Translations under genes and position numbers: made by a program
NCBI RefSeq assembly: GCF_903645295.1
Contig: NZ_CAHJXM010000001.1
Location: forward strand, 496,001-560,000
Direction of reading: 5' to 3'
Source of the DNA: Bacillus sp. Marseille-Q1617
Lineage (GTDB): Bacteria > Bacillota > Bacilli > Bacillales > Bacillaceae_B
Length of the DNA stretch: 64,000 nucleotides
The notes under the pieces: generated by a model
The model's database searches: none
Seen by the model: only the letters and a program-made list of their open reading frames with translations
Told to the model about the DNA's origin: nothing
Shown here: positions 8,049 through 15,679 of the stretch, piece after piece
How positions within the stretch are numbered: position 1 is the stretch's first letter
Layout: every line of letters starts with the position of its first letter

Positions 8049-8082
8049 GAAGCGTTTCTCTTGAGAGGGAACGCTTCTTTTC
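8049..8082 (+). terminator. Terminator
   Basis: GAAGCGTT and AACGCTTC stem followed by TTTT. Confidence 0.8.
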
Positions 8083-8175
8083 GTTGATGGGAAAATTTAG
8101 AACAAAATAGATAGGCACGTTAGGAGAAATTTTTTCGTAGGCTGAATGGAGAGGATAGCTGTGAGGTGAAACTCA

Positions 8176-8667
8176 GTGAATAAGATGGTGAGATGGATCA
8201 TCGGAGCTGCGGCGTTTCTTCTGGCATGCCTGGTGCTCTATTTAAAATTGAACCCGCCGCTTGAGAGTAAAGGGTATGGCTGGAGTGAGACCCAAGCCGG
8301 ACTTGTCACGGTGGAACTTGAAAATCAAGGGATTTATAAGGTCAAATTGACTGAGGTGCTGATCAATGGCGGCGATCGGCCCCGTGAAGTGGAATTGGGC
8401 GTCAGCCGTTCCAATGCACTGATCGGTCTATTTGCAGTGAAAGACGAAATCGAGGGAATCAGTTTTAATAATATACATGAGTACGAAATTGAACCGAAGC
8501 TGAGCCGTGAAGAAGTCATACAGCTGGATGAACTGGATAACAGGAGCACGATCCGACATTATGGATTGGCGCTGGATCATTGTAAGAAGATCGACTCTGT
8601 GATGGTCAAGTATACGTATTTGGGTTTTCCTTTTACAAAAGAAATCCAGATTGAAAGAACGGAGTAA
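8176..8667 (+). CDS. Hypothetical membrane-anchored protein, 163 aa
   Basis: GTG start after GTGAGGTGAA. An N-terminal helix (WIIGAAAFLLACLVLYL) acts as signal anchor; the rest is an extracytoplasmic domain with beta-rich character (LVTVELENQGIYKVKLTEVLING) that looks like a small immunoglobulin-like fold. No catalytic motif is visible and no family is recognised. It is 88 bases upstream of an acetyltransferase gene on the same strand. Confidence 0.65.
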   Translation: MNKMVRWIIGAAAFLLACLVLYLKLNPPLESKGYGWSETQAGLVTVELENQGIYKVKLTEVLINGGDRPREVELGVSRSNALIGLFAVKDEIEGISFNNIHEYEIEPKLSREEVIQLDELDNRSTIRHYGLALDHCKKIDSVMVKYTYLGFPFTKEIQIERTE

Positions 8668-8755
8668 ATTCGCCTGATAAACTGGTATAATAAGAGAAAA
8701 ATAGTTACAAGGGTAACAGGACCTGATCCGTGTGCCCTTAAAGTGAGGTGCCTCC

Positions 8756-9319
8756 GTGGATAAAAGGAGTTTAAGCATAGAAACAGCGCGGTTGATTGTC
8801 CGGCCGTTCATGAAAAGTGATTATCATAACTGGCTCCATGAAAATATGAACAAGCTGCCCTCTCAGCACAAATATGATCTTGGTGTGCAGGATATGAGTG
8901 AATGCACGGAATTCTGGTTCTATGACATGATCGAGAAGCAGAATGAAATGATGTACAACGATGAGGTTTATATCTTCGGTGTCTTCCTGAAGGAGACAGG
9001 CGCTTACATCGGAAGCATCGATTTTTCCACTCTGATGAGGCTGAGCTTTCAATGGGGCCGGGTCGGCTATACATTGAATAATACTCATTGGCGGAAGGGA
9101 TACGGGAAAGAAGCCGTGCGGGGTGCGCTGAAAATCGCCTTTGAAAAAATCAATTATCATCGGGTGGAGGCTCATATCAATCTGGATAATGTCCCTTCGA
9201 TCAAGCTTGCAGAAGGGGTCGGTATGAAATATGAGTGTACCCGGAAAGGCTTTATCAATGAAAATGGGGTATGGACGGATAATTACGTATTTTATATGAA
9301 TGCGGAGGATTATTATTAA
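8756..9319 (+). CDS. GNAT family N-acetyltransferase (RimJ/RimL type)
   Basis: 187 residues. The opening SIETARLIVRPFMKSDY is typical of RimJ/RimL-like enzymes, and the acetyl-CoA loop is seen in WRKGYGKEAVRGALKIAFE around residues 118-136. The late motif HRVEAHINLDNVPSIKLAEGVGM is characteristic of the family. The start is GTG 8756, preceded by GTGAGGTG. It would transfer an acetyl group to a protein N-terminus or small amine; the substrate is unknown. Confidence 0.85.
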   Translation: MDKRSLSIETARLIVRPFMKSDYHNWLHENMNKLPSQHKYDLGVQDMSECTEFWFYDMIEKQNEMMYNDEVYIFGVFLKETGAYIGSIDFSTLMRLSFQWGRVGYTLNNTHWRKGYGKEAVRGALKIAFEKINYHRVEAHINLDNVPSIKLAEGVGMKYECTRKGFINENGVWTDNYVFYMNAEDYY

Positions 9320-9348
9320 CGCTCAGATCAAATCTGAGCGTTTTGTTT
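9319..9348. terminator. Bidirectional terminator
   Basis: AACGCTCAGA and TCTGAGCGTT stem with loop TCAA, between the converging acetyltransferase and DinB genes; it overlaps the last codons of the DinB gene. Confidence 0.75.
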
Positions 9349-9807
9349 TGCCAGGGCTTTTTCAATCTGCTGTTTATGGTGAAGATCGTGTTCTGCCAAT
9401 CCTTCTACATAATCGGACAAGTCCATTTCTTTCTCCCCAAGCTTGAACGTCTGTCCCCAGGATTCATCGAGGATTTCTTGCAGGCTGGCAATCAACTGGC
9501 TCCTTGAATCAATGAATGATTGGATGACAGCTGCCTGTTCGGTGGAGCGGGCTAGTAAAGCTGCCTGTTCGTTTAAAACCTGCGGATCAGGTGTCGAAGG
9601 AAGTGGCTCGCCGGTTCCAAGATAAGGGAGACGCTTGCTTACGACAAAATCATCCCAAGGAGAGAAATGACTGATGATCTCAGCGATACTCCATTTGTTT
9701 TTTTCAGTTGGACGAAGCCATGCTTCCTTCGAAATCGAGCTCAACGACTTTACCCAACGGATCATTTCTTGATGGTGAAAGAGTATTTGTTCTCTTCTTT
9801 CTTTCAT
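9328..9807 (-). CDS. DinB family protein
   Basis: About 159-residue four-helix-bundle protein of the DinB/YfiT superfamily. Seen are HHQEMIRWVKSL at the N-terminus, NKWSIAEIISHFSPWDDF in the middle, and the metal-ligand helix GLAEHDLHHKQQIEKAL near the end. The histidines would bind a divalent metal; members often act as thiol-dependent transferases or detoxification factors. I start at the internal ATG 9807 (MKERREQ), since the family begins there; the open frame extends to 9849. Confidence 0.8.
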   Translation of the reverse strand: MKERREQILFHHQEMIRWVKSLSSISKEAWLRPTEKNKWSIAEIISHFSPWDDFVVSKRLPYLGTGEPLPSTPDPQVLNEQAALLARSTEQAAVIQSFIDSRSQLIASLQEILDESWGQTFKLGEKEMDLSDYVEGLAEHDLHHKQQIEKALAKQNAQI

Positions 9808-9946
9808 AACAATCACTTCTTTCCGTATTTGATATGAATATTTTACCATGATTCTTCATTTAAAAACCCGGACTAATTTGCTTCCAGGAAGGCAAATTAG
9901 TTCGGGTTACTTAGACTAAAGCACTTATGTCCCAGCCTCTATCTTT

Positions 9947-11626
9947 CTACTCCAATCCCTCAATCTTCAATTCCTTCACCGGCAGGAAGCTCTCGCCTGT
10001 ATCCATGTACTTCACGCTGACCTTGTCATTTTCTTTCAAGTAAATCGCCAGCGGGCTGATTTCGGAAGAAACGAGATAGTTGCTGCCGTTGTCGAGCAAG
10101 AATGATACGGCTGTGTAGTCACCGATTTTTTCTTTGTAGACCCTGACGACGGTGCCGGCTGTTTGTTTTTCTTCAGCTTTTGAGCTGCCGTCCACTGTGC
10201 CGCCGCCTTTTTGAAGGACGGTTTTGTATTTTTTGAGTGCCTGATTGGGCGTGTCGGCATAGGCCGAGATTTCAGGGTTCGCTGCTGATACGATGAAGTA
10301 GTTTTGCAGGAAACCGTTGGCATCAAGCACCGGAGTCAGCCAGCTTGCTTCACCAAAGAAGTTATAGAGGACCGGCATTTCGCCGTCCCATTTCTTCTCG
10401 ATGAATTTTTTCTGGATGATTTGCAGAGCACCTTGTGAATCCATGTAAGATTCTTCGAGATTTCCTGTGAAGAACGTGGCTTCACCTGTCCGTGAGTTGG
10501 TCAGGGAGTAACCGAGCATCGAGTCTACGCCTTCTTTTGGAGATGTGAAATCCGTGAAGTAGTACATCTCCCCGTCTTCATTAAAAATAGGGCTGACATT
10601 CGCTTCGGTGCCTTCGTCGGAAGGCAGTTTCACGTCAGATTTACCGAATACGCTGTTCCAGAAGCCCTGCACGTAGTTTCCGAAGTAGCTATTTTGAAGG
10701 CTAACTGTTTCAGGTGATACGGCACCATCGATAAAGTCCGGTACATCGCTTAGTTTATAGGATTTGGTATCGCCGCTTTGCGGGTCGACCATTACGATCC
10801 CTTTGACATCAAAACCGTTACGGGCAGAAATGAAGTCTCCGTAAGTGCGGATATAGAAAGGCTTCCCGTCATCATCGATTTCGAGTTGAACATCTCCATT
10901 GAATATATACTTTGGATAATTCATGCGGATATGCCGCTCTATGTTTTTATTAAAGAAAGAGGAAGGCGTATAGACCATAGATTCCTTCATGAATTTAGGG
11001 TTCGCTGATGAATCGGTTGCGCTCAGTGTAAAGTAACCAGGCGTTTCGTCCCCCTTGATCCATTTGAATAACCCGGAGAATTCGACGGGGGCGATATAGA
11101 CATACTCGCCGTTCACCTTCTGGATCTGTAATTCGCCAAGCTCATAATAACTTGTGTTGGGCACCTGTCCGAAAGCTTTTTTCATTTTGTTGCGTGCAAA
11201 CTGAGGAGGCACGCTCGCAGGTGTTTTCTCTTCGTCAAACGCTTCGATTTCCGTTTTGACATCCATTTTGGCAGACTTATATTTTTCGTCTGCGTTGAAG
11301 ACGAATGCTGTCAGGAAGTAAGCTCCGACCCCAAGGCCGAACAGGAAAATTCCGCTTTTCACCAGTCGTTCCCTGCCCGTGGCGAATGCAGCACCGGCAC
11401 CCGCCGCGACAATGAAGAGAATCCACATCGATGTAAAGTTGCGGTCAAGGTTTGTGATGTAATAGAAGGCAAATGCACCGATCACGGCAATGATCATCGT
11501 CGCTGCAATCATACCGATAACCGAGGGATTCGCGTTACCTTCTTTCTTTTTTGTAAAAGTGACCGGGACCAGGAGCAGTGCCATGATCAATCCGACAATC
11601 ACTGAAAATAATAATATGTTACCCAA
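9947..11626 (-). CDS. Large membrane protein of unknown function, 559 aa
   Basis: Four N-terminal membrane helices lie within the first 115 residues (for example MIAATMIIAVIGAFAFYYI and SGIFLFGLGVGAYFLTAFVF). They are followed by an extracytoplasmic region of about 440 residues. That region contains repeated stretches such as YSLTNSRTGEATFFTG and DPQSGDTKSYKLSDVP, where a conserved G-[ED]-[AT] turn sits in beta-rich sequence, suggesting PepSY-like repeats. No catalytic residues are evident. It is monocistronic and preceded by a 430-bp gap holding array D. Confidence 0.6.
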   Translation of the reverse strand: MGNILLFSVIVGLIMALLLVPVTFTKKKEGNANPSVIGMIAATMIIAVIGAFAFYYITNLDRNFTSMWILFIVAAGAGAAFATGRERLVKSGIFLFGLGVGAYFLTAFVFNADEKYKSAKMDVKTEIEAFDEEKTPASVPPQFARNKMKKAFGQVPNTSYYELGELQIQKVNGEYVYIAPVEFSGLFKWIKGDETPGYFTLSATDSSANPKFMKESMVYTPSSFFNKNIERHIRMNYPKYIFNGDVQLEIDDDGKPFYIRTYGDFISARNGFDVKGIVMVDPQSGDTKSYKLSDVPDFIDGAVSPETVSLQNSYFGNYVQGFWNSVFGKSDVKLPSDEGTEANVSPIFNEDGEMYYFTDFTSPKEGVDSMLGYSLTNSRTGEATFFTGNLEESYMDSQGALQIIQKKFIEKKWDGEMPVLYNFFGEASWLTPVLDANGFLQNYFIVSAANPEISAYADTPNQALKKYKTVLQKGGGTVDGSSKAEEKQTAGTVVRVYKEKIGDYTAVSFLLDNGSNYLVSSEISPLAIYLKENDKVSVKYMDTGESFLPVKELKIEGLE

Positions 11627-11778
11627 TTTTGTGTTCCCCTTTCAAAGGTCTATTTCTGTGTATGGTTTATATACGGATGAAGGGTGGAGGAGGTTTCATA
11701 ATGTTTGATAGTAAGGGAACGGAGTGGCTTTAAGATGCAGGTTGAGGCTGAAGTGATGGACCTGCCCTTTATGTGTCC

Positions 11779-11920
11779 CGCTCAAGAAAATTCGACAAAA
11801 GGCTCAATTATTGGAAATGTGGCGCAATTAATCGGAAAGCGGCTCAATTATTTAAAAAGCAGCGCAATAAATAAGAGAGAGGCGCAATAATCCTGAAACT
11901 GGCGCAATTATTAGATCCAG
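11779..11920. repeat. Intergenic array D, exact 20-nt period
   Basis: Direct repeats of GGCGCAATTATT (variants GGCTCAATTATT, AGCGCAATAAAT, GGCGCAATAATC) begin at 11801, 11821, 11841, 11861, 11881 and 11901, exactly 20 apart; a degenerate unit starts at 11779. About 12 bases of each unit are conserved and about 8 vary. The rest of the gap up to 12030 shows no gene. Confidence 0.9.
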
Positions 11921-12029
11921 CACCGGAATGTTCCTTTTGAAAGCGCTACCTTCATACCTTTTCGCACTAAAAATACATCCAGACTCATGGAATTTATTAA
12001 AAAGGGCTTATCAAATTAGGTTTTATCAT

Positions 12030-12057
12030 AAAAAAAACCGCCTATTAAATAGACGGG
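12030..12057 (-). terminator. Terminator of the maltose operon
   Basis: On the minus strand CCGTCTA and TAGGCGG pair (one G-T) and are followed by TTTTTTT. Confidence 0.7.
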
Positions 12058-12076
12058 TCTGGAAAAATCACTTCAA

Positions 12077-12877
12077 CTAAATCGAAAGGTCCTCAATCAC
12101 CACTTCAACCCCATAATGATCCGACACCAAGGGTTTATTTTCCCCATTAAATATCACTTTAGATGAAGTGACCTCACATTTCTCACTTGCCAGAACCAGA
12201 TCAATCCGTAAATCGACTTTGTTCTCATCCCATCCGGCGATCGTTCCTTCAACGGTCACACCGTCGTCCCGCTGAAGTGCAAGTTCATACGTATCAATTA
12301 GGCCTTTGCCCAAGAGATAATCATATCCTTCATTGCGGACATAAGCGTTATTGTTGAAATCCCCCATTAAAAATACAGGGGACTCAGCCGTGATCTGTTC
12401 CAACAAAGAATCGACCTGATACTTGAACGGTTCTTCTTCATCCTGCCACCAGCCGAGGTGGCAGGAATAGAAGGTGAAGGGACGACCGTGATATGAGATG
12501 GTAGCCCCGACGATTTTGCGGGTTTTCCAGTAGGACTGATCGTGACTTTTAGAAATGAAGAGGCGGTGCTCTTCGACGATATCATGCTTGGTCAGAATGG
12601 CGACGCCTTCTTCGTAGATATCATAGCCGATATGGGCGAAATCCCATACGAAACGATAGCCGGTGACGCCCAGCCGCTCAAGCTCTTCAAGCAATACCAG
12701 GGCGAAATTGTCTTTTTTCACAAGCCCGGAAACGGTCTCACTCTCGATAAGCTGGCTGACTTCCTGGAGCGCGATGACGTCGTAGGATTTCTCTGCGATG
12801 TCACGCGCCAGGGTCGAGATTTTCTCAAGCTGGTTCTCTTCCTGCCAAGAGTGGCAGTTCAGTGTCAGCAATTTCAT
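12077..12877 (-). CDS. mapP: Maltose 6'-phosphate phosphatase (EEP superfamily)
   Basis: 266-residue member of the endonuclease/exonuclease/phosphatase fold. Catalytic landmarks are LTLNCHSWQ (N-terminal Asn), DVIALQEVSQ (metal Glu), the HLGWWQDEE block, MGDFNNNA (Asp/Asn pair) and VSDHYGV (His). It starts three bases after the stop of a PTS permease of the glucose/maltose class. In Firmicutes such as Enterococcus that pairing belongs to MapP, which removes phosphate from maltose-6'-phosphate brought in by the PTS. The substrate is inferred from this context; a general EEP hydrolase is the alternative. Confidence 0.8.
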   Translation of the reverse strand: MKLLTLNCHSWQEENQLEKISTLARDIAEKSYDVIALQEVSQLIESETVSGLVKKDNFALVLLEELERLGVTGYRFVWDFAHIGYDIYEEGVAILTKHDIVEEHRLFISKSHDQSYWKTRKIVGATISYHGRPFTFYSCHLGWWQDEEEPFKYQVDSLLEQITAESPVFLMGDFNNNAYVRNEGYDYLLGKGLIDTYELALQRDDGVTVEGTIAGWDENKVDLRIDLVLASEKCEVTSSKVIFNGENKPLVSDHYGVEVVIEDLSI

Positions 12878-12880
12878 GAA

Positions 12881-14518
12881 TTATGCTCCCAATAAGTCTT
12901 GGATATCAGATTTGATGACGTCGGCTTTCGGACCGTAGATGGCCTGTACGCCCTTGTCTTTCATGACCAGACCGAGTGCGCCATTACTTTTCCATTCGGC
13001 TTCCGTGCCGACAAGGCTGGTGTCTTTAACCGTTACGCGGAGGCGTGTCATACAAGCGTCCACATCCACGATGTTTTCTTTTCCTCCAAGAAGGGCAACC
13101 ACTTTTGGTGCAAGTGAATCTTTTTTAACCGCAGAACTTCCGCCTGCAGCAGCATCGTCTTCGATGTAGTTACCGTTGCGTCCCGGTGTCGGGAAGTTGA
13201 ACTTCTTGATCAGGAAGTTGGCAACGGCAAAGTTCAGGAAGAAGAATACGAGACAAGCAATCACAAAGTTTACAAGGTCCATCCACAGCCCGGCTTTGAC
13301 GATCATAGGGACACGAGTCAATAGCTCGATTGATCCGAATGAATGAACGCGGATGTTGATGATGTCGACGATTGCGAATGCAAAACCTGTCATGATGGCG
13401 TACACCACATAAAGCAGAGGAGCAGCGAACATGAACATGAATTCGATCGGTTCGGTTACACCTGTCAAGAATACGGCAAGACCAGCTGAGAAGAACATGG
13501 ACTTATATTTTTTCTTTTTGTCTTGATCAACGTTTCTGTACATAGCGAATGCGATACCGATAAGGGCCGCTGATGATAAAATCATCTGACCGACTTTGAA
13601 TCGTGCAGGTGTTACGTCATTCAATAATTGCTTGTAGCTTTGAGTGTCTCCTGCCTGAAGGAAGTTGTTCAGGTCGGCGATCCATGCCAGCCATAGCGGA
13701 TCTTGTCCGGCAACCGTTGAACCGGCTCCTGAACCAGTCAGGATCTTGTACGTTCCGCCAAGCTCCGTGTAGTTGATCGGAACCGTCAGCATATGGTGCA
13801 AACCGAATGGAAGCAGCAGACGTTCCATGGCACCGAAAATAAACGGCGCGATGATTGGTGCGGTGTTTCGTGATGTTGCGATCCATTGACCGAAATCGTT
13901 CAGTGCACCCTGGATGAACGGCCATACGATTGACAAGGCGATAGCGGATACAACCGAGCCGACGATGACGACGAAAGGTACGAAACGCTTACCGTTAAAG
14001 AACGAAAGAGCGTCCGGTAATTTATCATAGTTATAATATTTGTTGAAAAGATTGGCTCCTAGGAAACCGGAGATGATCCCGACGAATACTCCCATGTTCA
14101 GTGCAGGTGCACCAAGAACCGATGTGAAATAGTCAGATACAATCAATGTTTGTCCAAAAAGAGAAGAGACGGTTGCTTCCGGGTCGGCAAGCATATCTCC
14201 GTTCACTCCGAAAATCGCTCCGGTGATGCGGTTGATCAGGATGAAGGCGATAAGTGCTGCGAATGCACCGCCCGCACGCTCCTTGGCCCACGATCCCCCG
14301 ATGGCGACGGCGAAGAGGATATGTAAATTAGTGATGATCCCCCAACCGATATCTTCCATTACTCTTGCAATCGTTTGCACTAAAGTGATGTCTCCACCCG
14401 TCATTCCGATTAATTTACCGATCGAAATCATGATCCCGGCAGCTGGCATAACAGCGACAACGACCAATAGTGCCTTACCGAATTTCTGCCAGAAATCAAA
14501 TGACAATAAATTCTTCAT
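12881..14518 (-). CDS. malT: PTS maltose-type transporter subunit IICB
   Basis: 545-residue fused IIC-IIB permease. The IIC domain (about residues 1-430) shows FWQKFGKALLVVVAVMPAAG, the family block FGLHHMLTVPINYTELGG and the GVTEPIEFMFMF motif. The IIB domain follows a short linker and contains the phosphorylated cysteine in DVDACMTRLRVTVKD. It lacks a IIA domain, so a separate IIA-Glc must phosphorylate it. The neighbour mapP points to maltose. ATG 14518 follows AAAGGAGGAAACAGG; the longer open frame to 14713 crosses the operators. Confidence 0.85.
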   Translation of the reverse strand: MKNLLSFDFWQKFGKALLVVVAVMPAAGIMISIGKLIGMTGGDITLVQTIARVMEDIGWGIITNLHILFAVAIGGSWAKERAGGAFAALIAFILINRITGAIFGVNGDMLADPEATVSSLFGQTLIVSDYFTSVLGAPALNMGVFVGIISGFLGANLFNKYYNYDKLPDALSFFNGKRFVPFVVIVGSVVSAIALSIVWPFIQGALNDFGQWIATSRNTAPIIAPFIFGAMERLLLPFGLHHMLTVPINYTELGGTYKILTGSGAGSTVAGQDPLWLAWIADLNNFLQAGDTQSYKQLLNDVTPARFKVGQMILSSAALIGIAFAMYRNVDQDKKKKYKSMFFSAGLAVFLTGVTEPIEFMFMFAAPLLYVVYAIMTGFAFAIVDIINIRVHSFGSIELLTRVPMIVKAGLWMDLVNFVIACLVFFFLNFAVANFLIKKFNFPTPGRNGNYIEDDAAAGGSSAVKKDSLAPKVVALLGGKENIVDVDACMTRLRVTVKDTSLVGTEAEWKSNGALGLVMKDKGVQAIYGPKADVIKSDIQDLLGA

Positions 14519-14553
14519 AATCCTGTTTCCTCCTTTAATACCAATATCTATTG

Positions 14554-14568
14554 TGTATTCGTTTTCAT
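14554..14568 (-). promoter_or_regulatory. CcpA (cre) site 1
   Basis: Minus-strand ATGAAAACGAATACA matches the catabolite-response consensus WTGNAANCGNWNNCW at every defined position. It lies 36 bases before the maltose PTS start. Confidence 0.7.
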
Positions 14569-14575
14569 AATTAAT

Positions 14576-14590
14576 TGTGTGCGTTTTCAT
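14576..14590 (-). promoter_or_regulatory. CcpA (cre) site 2
   Basis: Minus-strand ATGAAAACGCACACA also matches WTGNAANCGNWNNCW in full. It is 22 bases, about two helical turns, from site 1 and on the same face. Confidence 0.7.
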
Positions 14591-14657
14591 TTTCAGTTTT
14601 AAAAATGAGGGAGCGGAAGTCATCTGGAAATTGAAATGGTTTGTAAATAAAATGAGA

Positions 14658-14671
14658 TGCAACCGTTTGCA
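14658..14671. promoter_or_regulatory. LacI/MalR-type operator
   Basis: TGCAACCGTTTGCA is a near-perfect palindrome around a central CG, the form used by LacI-family sugar repressors. Its position upstream of the maltose PTS suggests a MalR-like regulator; no such gene is in the window. Confidence 0.55.
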
Positions 14672-14753
14672 CTGTAAAATCATTTTAAAGCAACCTACCC
14701 AATAAATCAACACAAAAATATTATGTTAGGAAAATATTACTATATTCCTTTAA

Positions 14754-14778
14754 CGCAGTGAGGGACGGGCCTTCGTTT
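14754..14778. repeat. GAGGGACGGGCC dispersed repeat, half copy
   Basis: AACGCAGTGAGGGACGGGCC is the single-arm form of the repeat, including the AACGCAGTG lead-in shared with the copies near 38060 and 38220. Confidence 0.6.
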
Positions 14779-14809
14779 TATACGGAGAACAAGGAGGAAA
14801 TTCTTATAA

Positions 14810-14998
14810 ATGACCAATTTTGGTACTAAAGGTCTGTGTCGTATTGACCGAAATAACGTTTGGCAGGCTGACCGTTTAAGGAGAGACTGCTCCTTAGATG
14901 AAGTCATAGACATCTCATTTTATAAGACTTGGTGTCGCCATTATTCAGATCGACCATCACGATTCATTTCAAATCAAAGCTGTTATGGTCTGAGATGA
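14810..14998 (+). CDS. Doubtful small ORF, 62 aa, strong RBS
   Basis: ATG 14810 follows AAGGAGGA at 11-base spacing, which is why it is listed. The translation (MTNFGTKGLCRIDRNN at the start, with three cysteines and many arginines) matches no family I know. The DNA contains a local hairpin AAGGAG/CTCCTT near 14880, so the segment may instead be a structured RNA or a decayed gene. It lies in a 580-bp gap between the maltose promoter and the YflT gene. Confidence 0.25.
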   Translation: MTNFGTKGLCRIDRNNVWQADRLRRDCSLDEVIDISFYKTWCRHYSDRPSRFISNQSCYGLR

Positions 14999-15046
14999 AC
15001 GTTAGAGTAACGGCCGTGCCTCTTACTTGCAAAAGTCCACATAAGA

Positions 15047-15086
15047 AAAAGACAACCCATTTATATGGAAAAAAGGGTTGTCTTTT
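15047..15086. terminator. Terminator after the YflT-domain gene
   Basis: AAAAGACAACCC and GGGTTGTCTTTT arms; read on either strand the hairpin ends in a T-run. Confidence 0.8.
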
Positions 15087-15098
15087 AACGTTTGATTG

Positions 15099-15440
15099 TT
15101 AAAATTCTACTTCATCTTGATTTTTGACAACTAACAGTGTTTTTCCTTTGTCTAATTCTTCTTCAAGTTTTTGTGCTTTTGACTGCTCAAATCCGATTTC
15201 CTTCATTTTTGAAATGAGTTTGTCGGATTTTCCTCTAAAAATATTCTTGGTGGCGGTGCCTATTCCTGTGACGCTTACTCCGATTTTATTGGAATCGTTG
15301 CTCTTTCTTGCAGGCCTGTCATGGTCATTATCATAGGCAAGCATGTAAATATCATCTTCGTTGACGCCGTTTTTGCGAAGTTTATCAATTGATTCACTCA
15401 AATGTTCGTCATTATGGAAGATTTTAAATATAGGATTCAA
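15099..15440 (-). CDS. YflT-domain general stress protein
   Basis: About 113 residues. The N-terminal segment NPIFKIFHNDEHLSESIDKLRKNGVNEDDIYMLAYDND is the YflT/GspM (general stress protein 17M) domain that occurs in sigma-B-regulated proteins of Bacillus. The C-terminal half is a charged helix (FEQSKAQKLEEELDKGK). I place the start at TTG 15440, which sits eight bases after AAGGAGG; the frame upstream encodes no domain. It probably responds to general stress; no sigma-B promoter could be identified with confidence. Confidence 0.75.
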   Translation of the reverse strand: MNPIFKIFHNDEHLSESIDKLRKNGVNEDDIYMLAYDNDHDRPARKSNDSNKIGVSVTGIGTATKNIFRGKSDKLISKMKEIGFEQSKAQKLEEELDKGKTLLVVKNQDEVEF

Positions 15441-15560
15441 TGGAATCGCCTCCTTAGAGGAACAGATACCCTCTGCCAATTCTTTTAAACAGGTCTGTTA
15501 AATAGGAGGAGGAGGAAAGTTCTTACATATGAAAGGTCAGGTCGAGTTAGAAATGCACAA

Positions 15561-15589
15561 AAAAAACACCCGGACAAATAAGCCGGGTG
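15561..15589 (-). terminator. Terminator of the spore-polysaccharide operon
   Basis: On the minus strand CACCCGG and CCGGGTG form the stem, followed by TTTTTTTT. It lies downstream of the epimerase, the last gene of the operon. Confidence 0.8.
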
Positions 15590-15633
15590 CTACAACTATT
15601 AAAGCTCACGATATGAATCGCCCTTGTGTGACA

Positions 15634-15668
15634 GTCCTTGCGGCGTGTTCATGAACCGCCGCAAGGAC
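15634..15668. repeat. Strong 12-bp hairpin after the epimerase gene
   Basis: GTCCTTGCGGCG and CGCCGCAAGGAC pair perfectly around an 11-base loop, 11 bases after the epimerase stop. There is no T-run; it could stabilise the mRNA 3' end ahead of the terminator. Confidence 0.6.
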
Positions 15669-15679
15669 CTGCCCTCAAA

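Noticed and set aside
11779..11920. CRISPR array
   Set aside because: Unit is only 20 nt with degenerate 12-nt repeats and 8-nt variable parts, and no cas genes are present.
14519..14713. Upstream extension of the maltose PTS frame
   Set aside because: Covers the cre sites and operator; a strong RBS precedes ATG 14518.
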